DNA of 64,000 nucleotides from Gibbsiella quercinecans (GCF_002291425.1 NZ_CP014136.1:2976001-3040000); one strand, 5' to 3'. Shown: positions 1 to 9,610, counted from the stretch's first letter. Numbers and translations: made by a program. The notes: a model not told the origin generated them from the letters alone.

Positions 1-1
1 T

Positions 2-502
2 TTGGAGGGCACGCTCAAGCTGACGCCGGCGCTGGGGCAACGGCAGATTTACCTGCTGGTTTACACCACCCGCCAGGATGTGGGCAAAAGTACCCGCCTG
101 ACCAACCCGGCGAAAGCCTATGCGCAAGGGGTGGGCAACGCGGTGCCGGACATTCCCGATCCGATCGCCAGCCACAGCAATAGCGGGCTGCTGAAGCTGA
201 AAGTGACGGCGGAACAGGGCAGCGGCAACGTGATGATCGGCATGTTGCAACCAGCGCCGGCCACCACGCCGGTGGTGGTGGGGGCCAATGCGCCAACGGC
301 AGCGCCTGCGCCGCGACCGGCCGCGGCGAAACCCGCCGAGCCGATGTTGAATGACACTGAGGCCTACTTCAATAACGGTATCAAACAGGCGGTTAAGGCC
401 GGAGATATCGATAAAGCGCTGAAACTGATGAATGAAGCGGAAAAACTGGGTTCCACCACTGCGCGTGAAACGTTTATCAGCAGCGTGAAAGGCAAGGGCT
501 AA
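2..502 (+). CDS. malM: Maltose operon periplasmic protein MalM, C-terminal part (5' end outside window)
   Basis: The reading frame is open from the left edge, so the start codon and signal peptide lie outside the window and the first codon shown is not a real start. The 166 visible residues match the C-terminal part of MalM: a beta-rich segment with IYLLVYTT, an Ala/Pro-rich linker around residues 84-113, and a helical tail with LNDTEAYFNNGIKQAVKAGD. MalM is a periplasmic protein encoded last in the malK-lamB-malM operon; its molecular function is not established. Its place directly before ubiC is the usual enterobacterial order. A strong terminator follows 33 bases after the stop. Confidence 0.9.
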   Translation: MEGTLKLTPALGQRQIYLLVYTTRQDVGKSTRLTNPAKAYAQGVGNAVPDIPDPIASHSNSGLLKLKVTAEQGSGNVMIGMLQPAPATTPVVVGANAPTAAPAPRPAAAKPAEPMLNDTEAYFNNGIKQAVKAGDIDKALKLMNEAEKLGSTTARETFISSVKGKG

Positions 503-534
503 TACCCCGCGCTGCCGATGCTGGCTGGAGGGTT

Positions 535-558
535 GGTGCGCCGTGGCGCACCTTTTTT
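535..558 (+). terminator. Rho-independent terminator after malM
   Basis: GGTGCGCC and GGCGCACC form a perfect stem closed by a very short loop and followed by six T residues. It ends the maltose operon. Confidence 0.85.
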
Positions 559-561
559 CAT

Positions 562-754
562 GCGCGGGCGAGTTGGCTGGCGATCAGCGCCAGCAGGCGC
601 GAGCGTGATATTGGCGCGGCTGTTCAACACCAACTGCACGGCCTTGGGATCCAGGCCGAAGTGGGTGTCTTGATATACCCTTCCACCGCGGGCACCCCGC
701 CCATGATCACGATGGCTTTTACCGCTTCCGGCCTGGCCAGCGTTGTCTCGTTCA
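562..754 (-). pseudogene. Decayed fragment of an inosine-uridine nucleoside hydrolase family gene
   Basis: Read on the minus strand, one frame gives EAVKAIVIMGGVPAVEG. After a one-base shift the next frame gives FGLDPKAVQLVLNS followed by ANITLAPAG. In order and spacing these resemble the core of nucleoside hydrolases (IVVMGG, then DPEAA..V, then ITL.P), but the metal-binding N-terminus, the catalytic histidine region and all remaining sequence are missing. I read it as a frameshifted, truncated remnant. The assignment is by motif recall only; a chance match is possible. The rest of the malM-ubiC gap (755-901) presumably holds the ubiC promoter, and I see nothing else there. Confidence 0.45.
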
Positions 755-901
755 TCGTGTTATGCCCTCGTTATTGGCCTGGGGGAGATGATGATGAATC
801 CGCCTGCCGCTTTTAGATTTCTGCGTTACAATGGCTTCCTGTTAACAGTTTGTGGTGCCGAGGAGTTGCCTGGCGCGTCTCTTTAGCATGGAGTAAAGGT
901 A

Positions 902-1426
902 ATGTCTGGCAATAGGGGTTCCATCCTGCCACCCATCACGTGGTTGTCTGAACAACATCCTCCGGTGCCTGCTGGCATCAGCGACTGGCTGATGGAGTTG
1001 GGATCGATGACCCGCCGCTTTGAACGCCACTGTGCGTGCGTGCACGTTGAGCCGCAGCGTGAGTGTTTCGTCACGCGTGCCGAACTGGGGGAAGAGGCGC
1101 AACATCTGCCCGCGAGTCCGCGTTACTGGCTGCGTGAAATCATTCTGTTGGGGGACAATGAGCCCTGGCTGATCGGCCGCACGGTGATCCCGCAGGAAAC
1201 CCTGACGGGTGAGGATCAGGCATTGGTGGATCTGGGTACCGTGCCGCTCGGCCGTTACCTGTTCAACAACGGCGCCCTGACGCGGGATTACATTCATATT
1301 GGCCGGCACGGCGCGCAGTGGGCGCGGCGTTCCCGTTTGCGCCTGGCGGGCAAGCCGCTGCTATTGACCGAGCTGTTTTTACCGGCGGCGCCTGTGTATA
1401 ACGCGGGCAATAGCGCACCGGCATGA
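902..1426 (+). CDS. ubiC: Chorismate pyruvate-lyase UbiC
   Basis: Converts chorismate to 4-hydroxybenzoate plus pyruvate, the first committed step of ubiquinone synthesis, in the cytoplasm. The 174-residue product is slightly longer than the 165 of E. coli. It carries the family landmarks WLREIILLG with the substrate-binding arginine, [21 protein letters not shown] and the C-terminal LLLTELFLP with the conserved glutamate. The ATG is preceded by AAAGG. It lies 16 bases upstream of ubiA, so the two form one operon, as in E. coli. Confidence 0.97.
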   Translation: MSGNRGSILPPITWLSEQHPPVPAGISDWLMELGSMTRRFERHCACVHVEPQRECFVTRAELGEEAQHLPASPRYWLREIILLGDNEPWLIGRTVIPQETLTGEDQALVDLGTVPLGRYLFNNGALTRDYIHIGRHGAQWARRSRLRLAGKPLLLTELFLPAAPVYNAGNSAPA

Positions 1427-1442
1427 TGAGGGAGGAAAAACG

Positions 1443-2315
1443 TTGGAGAGTAGCGTGACTCAAAGCAAATGGCAGGCTTATAGCCATTTGATGCGCATCG
1501 ATAAACCTATCGGCAGCTTGCTGTTGCTGTGGCCGACGCTATGGGCCTTGTGGCTAGCAGGGCAAGGGGTGCCTTCATGGCCGGTGCTGGCGGTATTTGT
1601 GCTGGGGGTCTTCCTGATGCGCGCCGCAGGCTGCGTGGTGAATGATTACGCCGATCGCGCCTTTGACGGCCATGTGAAAAGAACCGCTAACCGCCCGCTG
1701 CCGAGCGGCCGGGTCAGCGAGAAAGAAGCCAAGATCCTGTTTGTGACGCTGGTGCTGCTGTCGTTTCTGCTGGTGCTGACGTTGAACGCCATGACCATCT
1801 GGCTATCGCTGGCGGCGCTGGCGCTGGCATGGATGTACCCGTTTATGAAGCGCGTCACCCATTTGCCGCAGGTGGTACTGGGGGCTGCGTTTGGCTGGTC
1901 GATCCCGATGGCCTACGCGGCGGTCAGCGAGGCGTTGCCGCTGAGCTGCTGGCTGTTGTTGCTGGCTAATATTTGCTGGACGGTGGCTTACGACACGCTG
2001 TACGCCATGGTCGATCGCGATGACGATGTGCGGATTGGCATCAAATCCACGGCGATTCTGTTTGGCCGCCATGACAAGCTGATCATCGGCCTGCTGCAAT
2101 TTGCCACGTTGCTGTTGCTGCTGTGGGTGGGCTACCTGTCGCAACTGAGCGGCGCCTATTACTGGTCACTGCTGCTTGGCGGCGCGCTGTTTATTCATCA
2201 ACAGCGCCTGATCGCCACCCGCGAGCGCGACGCCTGCTTCCAGGCGTTTCTCAATAACAACTATGTCGGCCTGGTGCTGTTTATCGGCATCGCCCTAAGC
2301 TACTGGCAAGCCTGA
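1443..2315 (+). CDS. ubiA: 4-hydroxybenzoate octaprenyltransferase UbiA
   Basis: Integral membrane prenyltransferase that attaches the octaprenyl chain to 4-hydroxybenzoate in ubiquinone synthesis. The 290 residues equal the E. coli length and are highly similar throughout. The two Asp-rich Mg-prenyl-diphosphate motifs are NDYADRAFD near residue 67 and [13 protein letters not shown] near residue 190, and several hydrophobic helices separate them. The start is TTG, chosen because MESSVTQ aligns with the E. coli N-terminus and GGAGGAAAAA lies just upstream. A TTG start may keep expression low. Confidence 0.97.
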   Translation: MESSVTQSKWQAYSHLMRIDKPIGSLLLLWPTLWALWLAGQGVPSWPVLAVFVLGVFLMRAAGCVVNDYADRAFDGHVKRTANRPLPSGRVSEKEAKILFVTLVLLSFLLVLTLNAMTIWLSLAALALAWMYPFMKRVTHLPQVVLGAAFGWSIPMAYAAVSEALPLSCWLLLLANICWTVAYDTLYAMVDRDDDVRIGIKSTAILFGRHDKLIIGLLQFATLLLLLWVGYLSQLSGAYYWSLLLGGALFIHQQRLIATRERDACFQAFLNNNYVGLVLFIGIALSYWQA

Positions 2316-2427
2316 ATAGAAGCTCAAAGCCGGCATCGCATCGGTGTCGGCGAGAGTTTTTCCCAACAATCTACGCACTCACAGAGTTCGAGAGTTAATC
2401 GCTTAATTTGATTACGACTCAGGGCTG

Positions 2428-2463
2428 CTCCCTCTCCCGACGGGAGAGGGTTGGGGTGAGGGG
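2428..2463. repeat. Dispersed CCCTCTCCC hairpin repeat, copy 1
   Basis: CCCTCTCCC and GGGAGAGGG form a stem with a two-base loop, followed by TTGGGGTGAGGGGA. It ends at the plsB stop codon, so it is part of the plsB 3' end. Two more copies lie at 60322-60358 and 60441-60476. Confidence 0.7.
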
Positions 2464-2464
2464 A

Positions 2465-4897
2465 TTACTCGCCCTTCGCCTCAGCCAGCATACTCACGCT
2501 TTCAATCGTCAGCTTGATTTCCGGGGTGATCAGATCGCTCAACATGGTGTAAACCTCCATGGTGTGCTCACGGATCGCGTCGCCGCTGTCGCTGATATAC
2601 CCCTCTTCGCGCAGCGTTCCCACCAGGGTGGCAAATACCGCTTTATCGAAGAACTCCGGTGCGTTGATGCCGTGCAGCACCGACAGGCGCTGGGCCATGA
2701 TGCGGCTTTCTTTTTCCAGCGCACCGCGGTTGATGCTTGGGTTGGCGCTGAGAATCGACATGGTAATCGCATAGCGTTGCAGCGTTTCACGCACTCCGGC
2801 GGCCAGCAACTGCAGCGGGCGAATGCGCGCCGGGTTCAGTTGCAGCTCGTCATCGCTATAGCTGATTAACTGTTGGCGCGCCAACTCGTCGATCATCGGC
2901 TGCAGCACCTCCGGCAGCTGTTCCTTACCGTAATGCAGGAACAGTTCCGCTTTCAGCATTGGATAAATCAGGCCGATCTGGCGCAGTAGTTCGCTGCGCG
3001 ACACGCGGCGGTGATGCATTACGATGGTGGCGATCAGCGAAGGCAGCACCAACATATGGTGGATATTGTTACGGTAATAGGTCATCAGCACCGCCTGCTC
3101 GCGCGGCAGGATGATGATGTCGCCGATGTTATCCTTTTCCACCCCGAACTTATCCATGCCCAGCGCGTGATCCAGCAATTCTTTCGCAGTTTGAGCCGGT
3201 ACGGTGGCGTCGGCGGCGTAAGGCACGTTACGCATCAACTGCAGGTAGCAATCCAACTGTTCGATCAACTGCTCACGGGTCAGCGAACGTTGGCGCGAAG
3301 CCAGCAGGGCGGTGGCGCACAGGTTCATGGCGTTGGCGGCGGCGGCATTGTTGATGCGCACCATGATTTTGCCGGCAAGATCGTTCACCGTTGGCGTCAG
3401 CCAGCTTGGGCGCTGGGCTTCGATCGGATCGATAGCGTCACGCCACTGAGGCACATGCTGGTTGAGATAGGTGGTCAACGGCAGCGGTTCGCCGAAGTTG
3501 ACGTAGCCCAGGCCAAGATTGCGCAGTTTGCGCAGGCCACGCAGCATTTGCAGCAGGTTTTCTTTTTCTTTGGTGGCGCCGCGCAGCTCTTTGGCGTAGG
3601 TGCCCACTTCCATCACGTGCTCGTAGCCGATGTAGATCGGCACCAGCGTGATTGGGCGTGTGCCGCCGCGCAGCATCGCCTGGATGGTCATCGCCAGCGT
3701 GCCGGTTTTCGGCTCCAGCAGGCGCCCGGTGCGGGAGCGGCCGCCTTCGACAAAGTATTCCACCGAGTAGCCGCGGGTAAACAGTTCGCCCAGGTATTCA
3801 CGGAACACCGTGGAATACAGCTTGTTGCCTTTGAAGGTACGGCGAATGAAAAAGGCGCCCAGGCGGCGGAAAATCGGCCCGGCCGGCCAGAAATTCAGGT
3901 TAATGCCGGCGGCGATGTGCGGGGGCACCAGCCCCTGGTGATACAGCACGTAGGACAGCAGCAAGTAGTCCATGTGGCTGCGGTGGCAGGGAACATAGAC
4001 GATTTCGTGGCCGTCCTGCGCCAGTTGGCGCACGCGTTCGGCGTTGGTAACGTTGATCCCTTGATACAGGCGGTTCCAGGTCCAGCCCAGCACGCGGTCT
4101 GACAGGCGCACGGTTTCGTAGGAGAAATCGGCGGCGATCTCTTCCATCAGCGCAATGGCGTTCTGCTGCGCTTTTTCGTGAGAGATTTTTTTGCTGCGCG
4201 CTTCGTCCTCAACGGCTTTTTCAATCGCCTTGGAAGCCAGCAGCTTGTTGAACAAGTCCTGGCGCGCCGGCAGGCTCGGGCCGACCGCGGCCAGGCGCTG
4301 GCGGGCGAAATGCATGCGCGCCACGCGTGCCAGTTTCTGCGCAATGGTTTGATCGGTGCCGTGTTCGTTCGCCATATGGCGCAGCGAAACGGTATTGGAG
4401 AAGCGGACGAAGCTGTCGCGCCCCAGCCACAGCACGGCGAAGAACTTCTGTATGCCGTTCAGCAGACGCAGGTGCGGGGTGCCGTGGCCTTCCCGGCCGG
4501 GGGAGCGGCCGAACATGACGGAAACCGGCAGCATCTGGATATCGAGATCCGGATTGTTGCGGTGCAGATCCAGATAGTCATGAAACAGCTTGACCGACTC
4601 TTCTTTCGGCGTGTAGTACCGGAACACACGCGGGCCGTCGTGAATAAACACATAGCCGGGCAGTACGGTGCCGTCGATTTCCAGCGGAGTGAGCGGATCG
4701 GGCAGATCCTGCGCCAGACATTGGGCCCGCAGCGTGAGTAAATCCGCCTTCGAGTTATAAGGTAAAACGTACAAAATCGGCCGAGTGGGATCCAACCCTA
4801 ACTCCGCGACCGGATCTGACGGGATAACCTTACTTCTTACCAGCAGTTTTAGTAAAGAACTCAATAAGTTATAATAAATTTTACGCCAACTTGACAT
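2465..4897 (-). CDS. plsB: Glycerol-3-phosphate acyltransferase PlsB
   Basis: Inner-membrane enzyme that acylates position 1 of sn-glycerol 3-phosphate with acyl-ACP or acyl-CoA, the first step of phospholipid synthesis. The catalytic block [12 protein letters not shown] (HX4D) is near residue 305. Later blocks include [12 protein letters not shown] and [12 protein letters not shown]. Similarity to E. coli PlsB (807 residues) is very high through most of the length. I place the start at the internal ATG ([12 protein letters not shown], 810 residues) because it aligns with the E. coli start. An upstream in-frame codon at 4933 would add 12 residues with no counterpart. plsB and dgkA are divergent. 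Confidence 0.96.
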   Translation of the reverse strand: MSSWRKIYYNLLSSLLKLLVRSKVIPSDPVAELGLDPTRPILYVLPYNSKADLLTLRAQCLAQDLPDPLTPLEIDGTVLPGYVFIHDGPRVFRYYTPKEESVKLFHDYLDLHRNNPDLDIQMLPVSVMFGRSPGREGHGTPHLRLLNGIQKFFAVLWLGRDSFVRFSNTVSLRHMANEHGTDQTIAQKLARVARMHFARQRLAAVGPSLPARQDLFNKLLASKAIEKAVEDEARSKKISHEKAQQNAIALMEEIAADFSYETVRLSDRVLGWTWNRLYQGINVTNAERVRQLAQDGHEIVYVPCHRSHMDYLLLSYVLYHQGLVPPHIAAGINLNFWPAGPIFRRLGAFFIRRTFKGNKLYSTVFREYLGELFTRGYSVEYFVEGGRSRTGRLLEPKTGTLAMTIQAMLRGGTRPITLVPIYIGYEHVMEVGTYAKELRGATKEKENLLQMLRGLRKLRNLGLGYVNFGEPLPLTTYLNQHVPQWRDAIDPIEAQRPSWLTPTVNDLAGKIMVRINNAAAANAMNLCATALLASRQRSLTREQLIEQLDCYLQLMRNVPYAADATVPAQTAKELLDHALGMDKFGVEKDNIGDIIILPREQAVLMTYYRNNIHHMLVLPSLIATIVMHHRRVSRSELLRQIGLIYPMLKAELFLHYGKEQLPEVLQPMIDELARQQLISYSDDELQLNPARIRPLQLLAAGVRETLQRYAITMSILSANPSINRGALEKESRIMAQRLSVLHGINAPEFFDKAVFATLVGTLREEGYISDSGDAIREHTMEVYTMLSDLITPEIKLTIESVSMLAEAKGE

Positions 4898-5022
4898 AAC
4901 AACGTGAAGCCTCTTGTTAGCAACGCGCCGCAAGCATACCAGAAACCGCTTTGCAGATCTGTGGTGTTAAAAAAGCCGATGCCGTTAAAATGATGTTTTA
5001 CCCCTGAAAAAGGCGCCCGTAA

Positions 5023-5391
5023 ATGGCAAATCAAGCAACCGGTCTAACGCGTATTATTAAGGCGGCAGGTTATTCCCGGCAGGGGTTTATTGCCGCCTGG
5101 CAAAATGAAGCGGCGTTCCGCCAGGAAACCCTCGCCGCCGTGCTCGCCATTATTTTGGCCGCCTGGCTGGACGTTGGGGCGATCGCCCGTATTTTACTGG
5201 TGGGTTCCGTGATCCTGGTGATGATCGTCGAGCTGCTTAACAGCGCAATCGAAGCGCTGGTCGATCGCGTGGGCACCGAGCACCACGTGCTTTCCGGCCG
5301 GGCAAAGGATATCGGTTCGGCGGCGGTGACGCTGGCGATCATACTGGCGCTGTTTGTTTGGGGCAGCGTGCTGTGGCAGCACTTTGCCTGA
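5023..5391 (+). CDS. dgkA: Diacylglycerol kinase DgkA
   Basis: Small trimeric inner-membrane kinase that phosphorylates diacylglycerol to phosphatidate, recycling lipid released by membrane-derived oligosaccharide synthesis. The 122 residues equal E. coli DgkA. Three membrane helices are visible, with the active-site segment ELLNSAIEALVDRVG carrying the conserved glutamates (E69, E76 in E. coli numbering). It is divergent from plsB, another phospholipid gene, and precedes lexA on the same strand. Confidence 0.97.
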   Translation: MANQATGLTRIIKAAGYSRQGFIAAWQNEAAFRQETLAAVLAIILAAWLDVGAIARILLVGSVILVMIVELLNSAIEALVDRVGTEHHVLSGRAKDIGSAAVTLAIILALFVWGSVLWQHFA

Positions 5392-5462
5392 ATAGCCGCC
5401 GCCATTAGGCTGTTTTTCGCCGGTTTTGCGCGCCTACTCCCTGATTTTTATTTATTCTGCGG

Positions 5463-5517
5463 TTCCCAATCCCCCCGCACCTGTATATACTCACAGCAAA
5501 ACTGTATAAACAAACAG
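5463..5517 (+). promoter_or_regulatory. lexA promoter with two LexA operators (SOS boxes)
   Basis: Two 16-mers of the form CTGT-N8-ACAG are present: CTGTATATACTCACAG at 5481-5496 and CTGTATAAACAAACAG at 5502-5517. A TTCCCA -35 at 5463 and TATACT -10 at 5486 are separated by 17 bases, so the first operator covers the -10. The tandem layout and spacing match the E. coli lexA promoter, giving autoregulation. Confidence 0.92.
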
Positions 5518-5525
5518 GGGGCGGG

Positions 5526-6134
5526 ATGAAAGCACTAACTACCAGGCAGCAAGAGGTCTATGACCTGATTCGCGATCATATTTCGCAGACGGGCATGCCG
5601 CCCACGCGTGCCGAGATCGCATTGCGTCTGGGGTTCCGCTCGCCGAATGCGGCTGAAGAGCACCTGAAGGCGCTGGCGCGCAAAGGGGTGATCGAGATCA
5701 TCTCCGGCGCCTCGCGCGGTATCCGCCTGCTGATGGAAGATGAAGACGGCCTGCCGCTGATTGGCCGCGTGGCCGCCGGTGAGCCGCTGCTGGCGCAGCA
5801 GCATATCGAAGGGCACTACAAGGTTGATCCTTCCCTGTTCAAACCCAACGCCGATTTCCTGCTGCGGGTAAAAGGGATGTCGATGCGCGACATCGGTATC
5901 CTTGATGGCGATCTGCTGGCGGTGCATAAAACGCAGGACGTGCGTAACGGCCAGGTCGTGGTGGCCCGTATCGAAGATGAAGTGACCGTCAAACGCCTGA
6001 AAAAACACGGCAACGTGGTTGAATTGCTGCCGGAAAACAGTGAATTCAAACCGATCGTCGTCGATCTGCGTGAGCAAAACCTCACCATTGAAGGGCTGGC
6101 CGTCGGCGTTATTCGCAACGGTGACTGGATTTAA
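5526..6134 (+). CDS. lexA: SOS repressor LexA
   Basis: Represses the SOS regulon and cleaves itself when RecA filaments form. The 202 residues equal E. coli LexA. The N-terminal winged helix ([20 protein letters not shown]) is followed by the cleavage site in VAAGEPLL (Ala84-Gly85). The catalytic Ser119 is in GMSMRDIG and Lys156 in [10 protein letters not shown]. The start ATG lies eight bases after the second SOS box, with GGGGGCGGG as ribosome binding site. dinF follows on the same strand. Confidence 0.98.
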   Translation: MKALTTRQQEVYDLIRDHISQTGMPPTRAEIALRLGFRSPNAAEEHLKALARKGVIEIISGASRGIRLLMEDEDGLPLIGRVAAGEPLLAQQHIEGHYKVDPSLFKPNADFLLRVKGMSMRDIGILDGDLLAVHKTQDVRNGQVVVARIEDEVTVKRLKKHGNVVELLPENSEFKPIVVDLREQNLTIEGLAVGVIRNGDWI

Positions 6135-6160
6135 CCCCCTGCGTTTCCCCCTGATGTAAA

Positions 6161-6180
6161 TCGCCCCTGTCCAGGGGCGA
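6161..6180 (+). terminator. Hairpin between lexA and dinF, possible partial terminator
   Basis: TCGCCCCT and AGGGGCGA pair around a four-base loop, followed by a broken T-rich stretch (TGCCTTTCTTGC). It may limit, not abolish, readthrough from lexA into dinF. Confidence 0.5.
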
Positions 6181-6227
6181 TGCCTTTCTTGCTTTTTCAA
6201 TACGCACTGCCACAGGAATAGGTTGCT

Positions 6228-7577
6228 ATGCGCTTGATTACCGCCTTCTTTAGTGACAACGACAAAGCGCTGTGGCGTTTGGCGTTGCCGATGATCTTTT
6301 CCAACATTACCGTGCCGTTGCTCGGTTTGGTCGATACGGCGGTGATCGGCCACCTCGACAGCCCCAGCTATCTTGGCGGCGTCGCCGTGGGTGCGATGGT
6401 CACCAGCTTCCTGTTCATGCTGTTCTTATTCCTGCGCATGAGCACTACCGGGCTGGCGGCTCAGGCGCAGGGCGCCGGCGATGCGCAGCGGCTGGCCCAG
6501 GCCTTTGTGCAGCCGTTGCTGCTGGCCGGGATTGTCGGCCTGGCGATACTGTTGCTGCGCCGGCCGCTGATCGGACTGGCGTTGCAGGTTGTCGGCGGCG
6601 ATGGCGAAGTCTTGCAGCAGGCGCGGCTCTTTTTGGATATCCGCTGGTTAAGTGCGCCGGCGGCGCTGGCCAACATGGTGCTGCTGGGGTGGCTGCTCGG
6701 CGTGCAGTACGTGCGTGCGCCGGTGCTGTTGCTGATCGCCGGCAACCTGCTGAATATTGTGCTGGATGTGTGGCTGGTGATGGGGCTTGGCTGGAATGTG
6801 CAAGGGGCTGCGCTGGCGACGGTGGTGTCCGAGTATGCCATGCTGCTGTTTGGGCTATGGCTCGCCTGGCGGGTGATGAGGCGGCGGGGCATTTCACTGC
6901 CGATCTTGCGCCAGGCCTGGCGGGGAAACCTGGGCCGTTTGCTGGCGCTGAACCGGGATATCATGCTGCGTTCCCTGCTGCTGCAGTTGTGCTTCGCCTC
7001 GTTGACCATTCTTGGCGCCCGGCTGGGCAGCGAAGTGGTGGCGGTTAACGCAGTGCTGATGAACCTGCTGACCTTTACTGCCTATGCGCTCGATGGTTTT
7101 GCCTATGCGGTGGAAGTGCACTCCGGCCATGCCTATGGCGCGCGCGACGATCGCAAGCTGCATCAGGTATGGCACGCCGCCTGCCGGCAGGCGGGCCTGG
7201 TCGCGCTGGGATTTGCGGCAATTTACGCCGTTGCTGGCCAACAGATTGTTGGCGCACTGACCTCCTTACCGGCGCTGCGTGAACTGGCAAACCACTACCT
7301 GGGCTGGCAGGTGGTGCTGCCGCTGGTCAGCGTGTGGTGCTACCTGATGGATGGCATGTTTATCGGCGCGACCCGCGGCGCGGAAATGCGTAATAGCATG
7401 GCGGTTGCCGCCGCCGGCTACGCGCTGGCGTTGCTTACTCTGCCGCTGCTCGGCAACCATGCGTTGTGGCTGGCGCTGTGCGTGTTCCAGATGCTGCGTG
7501 GCATTACGCTGGGGTGGCTTTGGCTGCGCCATAACCGGCAGGGCACCTGGTTTGCGCACGAGCGGGCCAGGGAGTAG
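6228..7577 (+). CDS. dinF: MATE-family efflux protein DinF
   Basis: Multidrug and toxin extrusion (MATE) family transporter with twelve predicted membrane helices. The 449 residues compare with 459 in E. coli. Recognisable blocks are DKALWRLALPMIFSNITVPLLG at the N-terminus (first 18 residues after the start differ), LNIVLDVWLVMGLG and ALDGFAYAVEVHSG. In E. coli it is SOS-induced as part of the lexA operon and linked to protection from oxidative stress and bile salts. Here the gap from lexA is 93 bases and contains a hairpin, so co-transcription is likely but attenuated. Confidence 0.95.
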   Translation: MRLITAFFSDNDKALWRLALPMIFSNITVPLLGLVDTAVIGHLDSPSYLGGVAVGAMVTSFLFMLFLFLRMSTTGLAAQAQGAGDAQRLAQAFVQPLLLAGIVGLAILLLRRPLIGLALQVVGGDGEVLQQARLFLDIRWLSAPAALANMVLLGWLLGVQYVRAPVLLLIAGNLLNIVLDVWLVMGLGWNVQGAALATVVSEYAMLLFGLWLAWRVMRRRGISLPILRQAWRGNLGRLLALNRDIMLRSLLLQLCFASLTILGARLGSEVVAVNAVLMNLLTFTAYALDGFAYAVEVHSGHAYGARDDRKLHQVWHAACRQAGLVALGFAAIYAVAGQQIVGALTSLPALRELANHYLGWQVVLPLVSVWCYLMDGMFIGATRGAEMRNSMAVAAAGYALALLTLPLLGNHALWLALCVFQMLRGITLGWLWLRHNRQGTWFAHERARE

Positions 7578-7868
7578 CCTCCCATTCATTGTGGTTTTTG
7601 TTAATATCATGTTACATCTTGCTGGGTAAAGAAAACCCTGGTTATCGGGTTGTTTTGTTGTTGTTTTTAACTAAAAAATCGCTTATTTATGGTGTTTATT
7701 GCTGGCTTTTATTTTTAATCCAGAATCTATAGCTAATATTAGTAATGTGGCTGGCTGATTAGGCAACGGCTTAATCCAGTGCAGATGAGGAAAATCTGTT
7801 ACTCACTTTGGTCAGTTAGGCCAGCCGGATTATCTGAAACTGACTCACTTTAGTTACGGAGAGAAATG

Positions 7869-8078
7869 ATGAACAAAGATCAAGCTGGCGGTAACTGGAA
7901 GCAGTTTAGAGGTAAGGTCAAAGAACAGTGGGGCAAGCTGACCGATGACGATATGACGGTCATCGAAGGGAAGCGCGAACAGCTGGTCGGCAAAATTCAG
8001 GAACGCTACGGCTACCAGAAAGAGCAGGCCGAAAAGGAAGTCAAATCCTGGGAAGACAGCAACAAATTCCACTGGTAA
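7869..8078 (+). CDS. yjbJ: CsbD-family stress protein YjbJ
   Basis: Small soluble CsbD-like protein of 69 residues, abundant in stressed and stationary E. coli; molecular role unknown. The sequence MNKDQAGGNWKQFRGKVKEQ and the tail EKEVKSWEDSNKFHW match E. coli YjbJ over the whole length. The second of two consecutive ATGs is chosen because it aligns with E. coli and sits seven bases after GGAG. The 291-base upstream gap from dinF is AT-rich and must hold the promoter; I see no gene in it. Confidence 0.93.
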   Translation: MNKDQAGGNWKQFRGKVKEQWGKLTDDDMTVIEGKREQLVGKIQERYGYQKEQAEKEVKSWEDSNKFHW

Positions 8079-8120
8079 CAGGCACCAGGTTTTACCTTTA
8101 CGGCAATCTAAAACGGTACA

Positions 8121-8155
8121 GGGACGTACCTGGTTATTTCCCCGCTGTACGTCCC
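8121..8155. terminator. Hairpin between convergent yjbJ and zur
   Basis: GGGACGTAC (8121-8129) and GTACGTCCC (8147-8155) are perfect inverted repeats around a 17-base loop. On the minus strand the stem is followed by TGTACCGTTTTAG, so it may end zur transcription. Confidence 0.5.
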
Positions 8156-8160
8156 GCCGG

Positions 8161-8670
8161 TTATTTCTTCTTCACTACAATGCTGTGATCGTGATCGCAA
8201 TCATGCGGATGCTTACAGGCTTCTACCTCTACGCAGTCAACGCACAGGCCGTGCGCTTCAACCACGCTGTGGCGCAGGGCAAAGCCGGACTCTTTCGCCA
8301 GCTTTTGCAGCGTTTCTTCGATGCCGTCGGTCGTGCGCTCGGTCACTTGCCCGCAGCGATCGCAGATAAACAGCGCTGAAGTATGCATCGGCTGTTCAAA
8401 GTGGTGACACAGCACATAGCTATTGGTGGACTCCACCCGGTGGATAAAGCCTTGCTCCAACAGGAAATCCAGTGCGCGGTACACCGTCGGCGGCTTGGCC
8501 TGCGGCTCGGCCACCCGTAGCAGATCCAACAGATCATAGGCGCTGATGGCACCGGGCTGTTGTGCCATCAGGCGTAACACTTCCAGCCGTTGCGGCGTCA
8601 GGCGCACATTGCGTTGCTGGCAAAGGTGCTCAGCCTGCGCGAGCAGCTTTTCCTGGTTGGTTGGGTTCAT
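8161..8670 (-). CDS. zur: Zinc uptake regulator Zur (Fur family)
   Basis: Zinc-sensing repressor of zinc uptake genes. The 169-residue protein matches E. coli Zur closely, with the winged helix RNVRLTPQRLEVLRLM and PPTVYRALDFLLEQGF. Zinc ligands lie in FICDRCG, EAHGLCVDC and the His/Cys tail CKHPHDCDHDH. I start at the ATG at 8670 (MNPTNQEKLLAQAEHLCQQ), which aligns with the E. coli protein. The frame stays open 77 codons further upstream, but that part has no family similarity. Confidence 0.95.
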   Translation of the reverse strand: MNPTNQEKLLAQAEHLCQQRNVRLTPQRLEVLRLMAQQPGAISAYDLLDLLRVAEPQAKPPTVYRALDFLLEQGFIHRVESTNSYVLCHHFEQPMHTSALFICDRCGQVTERTTDGIEETLQKLAKESGFALRHSVVEAHGLCVDCVEVEACKHPHDCDHDHSIVVKKK

Positions 8671-8901
8671 GGCAAATATCCCGGTACGTAAAAAGGCGAC
8701 TTTACCATGTTTAGGGGCAATAGCCGAGAGGTGCGCGCGTTTGCACGGGGTGAGGTTTCGCACTGCACTGGGCGCGGGTAATTTACGACACGATGACGAG
8801 TAAAAAACGGATTTATCTGGCTGTTGCAGATTCAAAAAATGGAGAATGCCAATCCAGAACGGGTAGTTGGCGATGCGCCGTTTTTGCTTGTCATAACACA
8901 T

Positions 8902-8918
8902 AGCCCGATCTTCGGGCT
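8902..8918. terminator. Hairpin after the toxin-antitoxin operon
   Basis: AGCCCGA and TCGGGCT pair around three bases, ten bases after the antitoxin stop on the minus strand. There is no clear T-run on either side, so termination strength is uncertain. Confidence 0.4.
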
Positions 8919-8928
8919 ATTTGGGGAA

Positions 8929-9246
8929 TCAGGCAAACACTACGGTCAAGCTGCCCGGTGTCCGGCGCGGCTTTCCTACCACGATTTGCACATCGCGCCC
9001 TAAGCGGGTCAGGCATTCCAGCATTTTGGCTTCACTGATGCCCCGGAACTGCCCACGCAGCATATTAGATACCTTGGGTTGCGTCATTCCCAGCAGTTTT
9101 GCAGCTTGTTCCTGTGTCAGGCGACGGCTTTTAATGATGTTGCCAATGGTGGTGGCAAGCTGGGCTTTTACCCGCATTTCCTCTGCGTCTTCTCTGCCAA
9201 TATCGGCATAAACGTTGCCGCTGCTGATTTCAATATCATGGCTCAT
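8929..9246 (-). CDS. higA: HigA-type antitoxin, XRE-family helix-turn-helix protein
   Basis: DNA-binding antitoxin that neutralises the toxin encoded just upstream and represses the operon. The helix-turn-helix is LTQEQAAKLLGMTQPKVSNML in the middle of the protein, followed by RGISEAKMLECLTRLGRDVQIVVGKP typical of this antitoxin type. The ATG at 9246 is preferred because AGAGGAG lies eight bases upstream and it begins just after the toxin stop. An alternative ATG at 9264 would overlap the toxin. Toxin-before-antitoxin order is the HigBA arrangement. It lies between zur and dusA, where E. coli has other genes. Confidence 0.85.
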   Translation of the reverse strand: MSHDIEISSGNVYADIGREDAEEMRVKAQLATTIGNIIKSRRLTQEQAAKLLGMTQPKVSNMLRGQFRGISEAKMLECLTRLGRDVQIVVGKPRRTPGSLTVVFA

Positions 9247-9247
9247 A

Positions 9248-9592
9248 TTATGCTCCTCTGGCATGGCTTTCTGCGGCTTTCAGCCGTTCACGGATTTTGT
9301 CCATATCGGGTTTCGGTGTGGCAACCCCTGATGAAGACTTTTTCTGGAATACGTGCAAAACATAGACGGCATCACCGAACTTAACGGTATACACCGCACG
9401 ATAAGTATCACTGAAAAAGTCTTCAACCACCTCAAGCGCGCCAGCGCCGCCAAACCCTTTCAGTGGCTTGGCCTGGGCATGTTTACCGCCTGCCTGCGCC
9501 AGATGCAGGGCATAGCCGAAAACATCCTGTACATCCTCGGGCAATGACTGGAGGTCTTTCTTGCTGCTGCCAACCCAATATAGTGGCTTCAT
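9248..9592 (-). CDS. higB: HigB-type toxin, RelE/ParE superfamily (Gp49-like)
   Basis: Predicted ribosome-dependent mRNA endonuclease toxin. The 114 residues show the Gp49/HigB-like pattern: MKPLYWVGSSKKDLQSLPEDV, then AKPLKGFGGAGALEVVEDF, DTYRAVYTVKFGDAVYVLHVFQKKS and the tail PKPDMDKIRERLKAAE. The first gene of a two-gene operon, it ends one base before the antitoxin ATG. A palindromic operator-like site lies 19-43 bases upstream. Family membership is seen in the sequence; mRNA cleavage is inferred from relatives. Confidence 0.85.
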   Translation of the reverse strand: MKPLYWVGSSKKDLQSLPEDVQDVFGYALHLAQAGGKHAQAKPLKGFGGAGALEVVEDFFSDTYRAVYTVKFGDAVYVLHVFQKKSSSGVATPKPDMDKIRERLKAAESHARGA

Positions 9593-9610
9593 CCGCGTTA
9601 TCCATGCGTT

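Noticed and set aside
3011-4102. Long plus-strand open frame of 363 codons opposite plsB
   Set aside because: Lies wholly antisense to a highly conserved plsB; His/Gln/Val-rich composition typical of GC-rich antisense frames and no recognisable domain.
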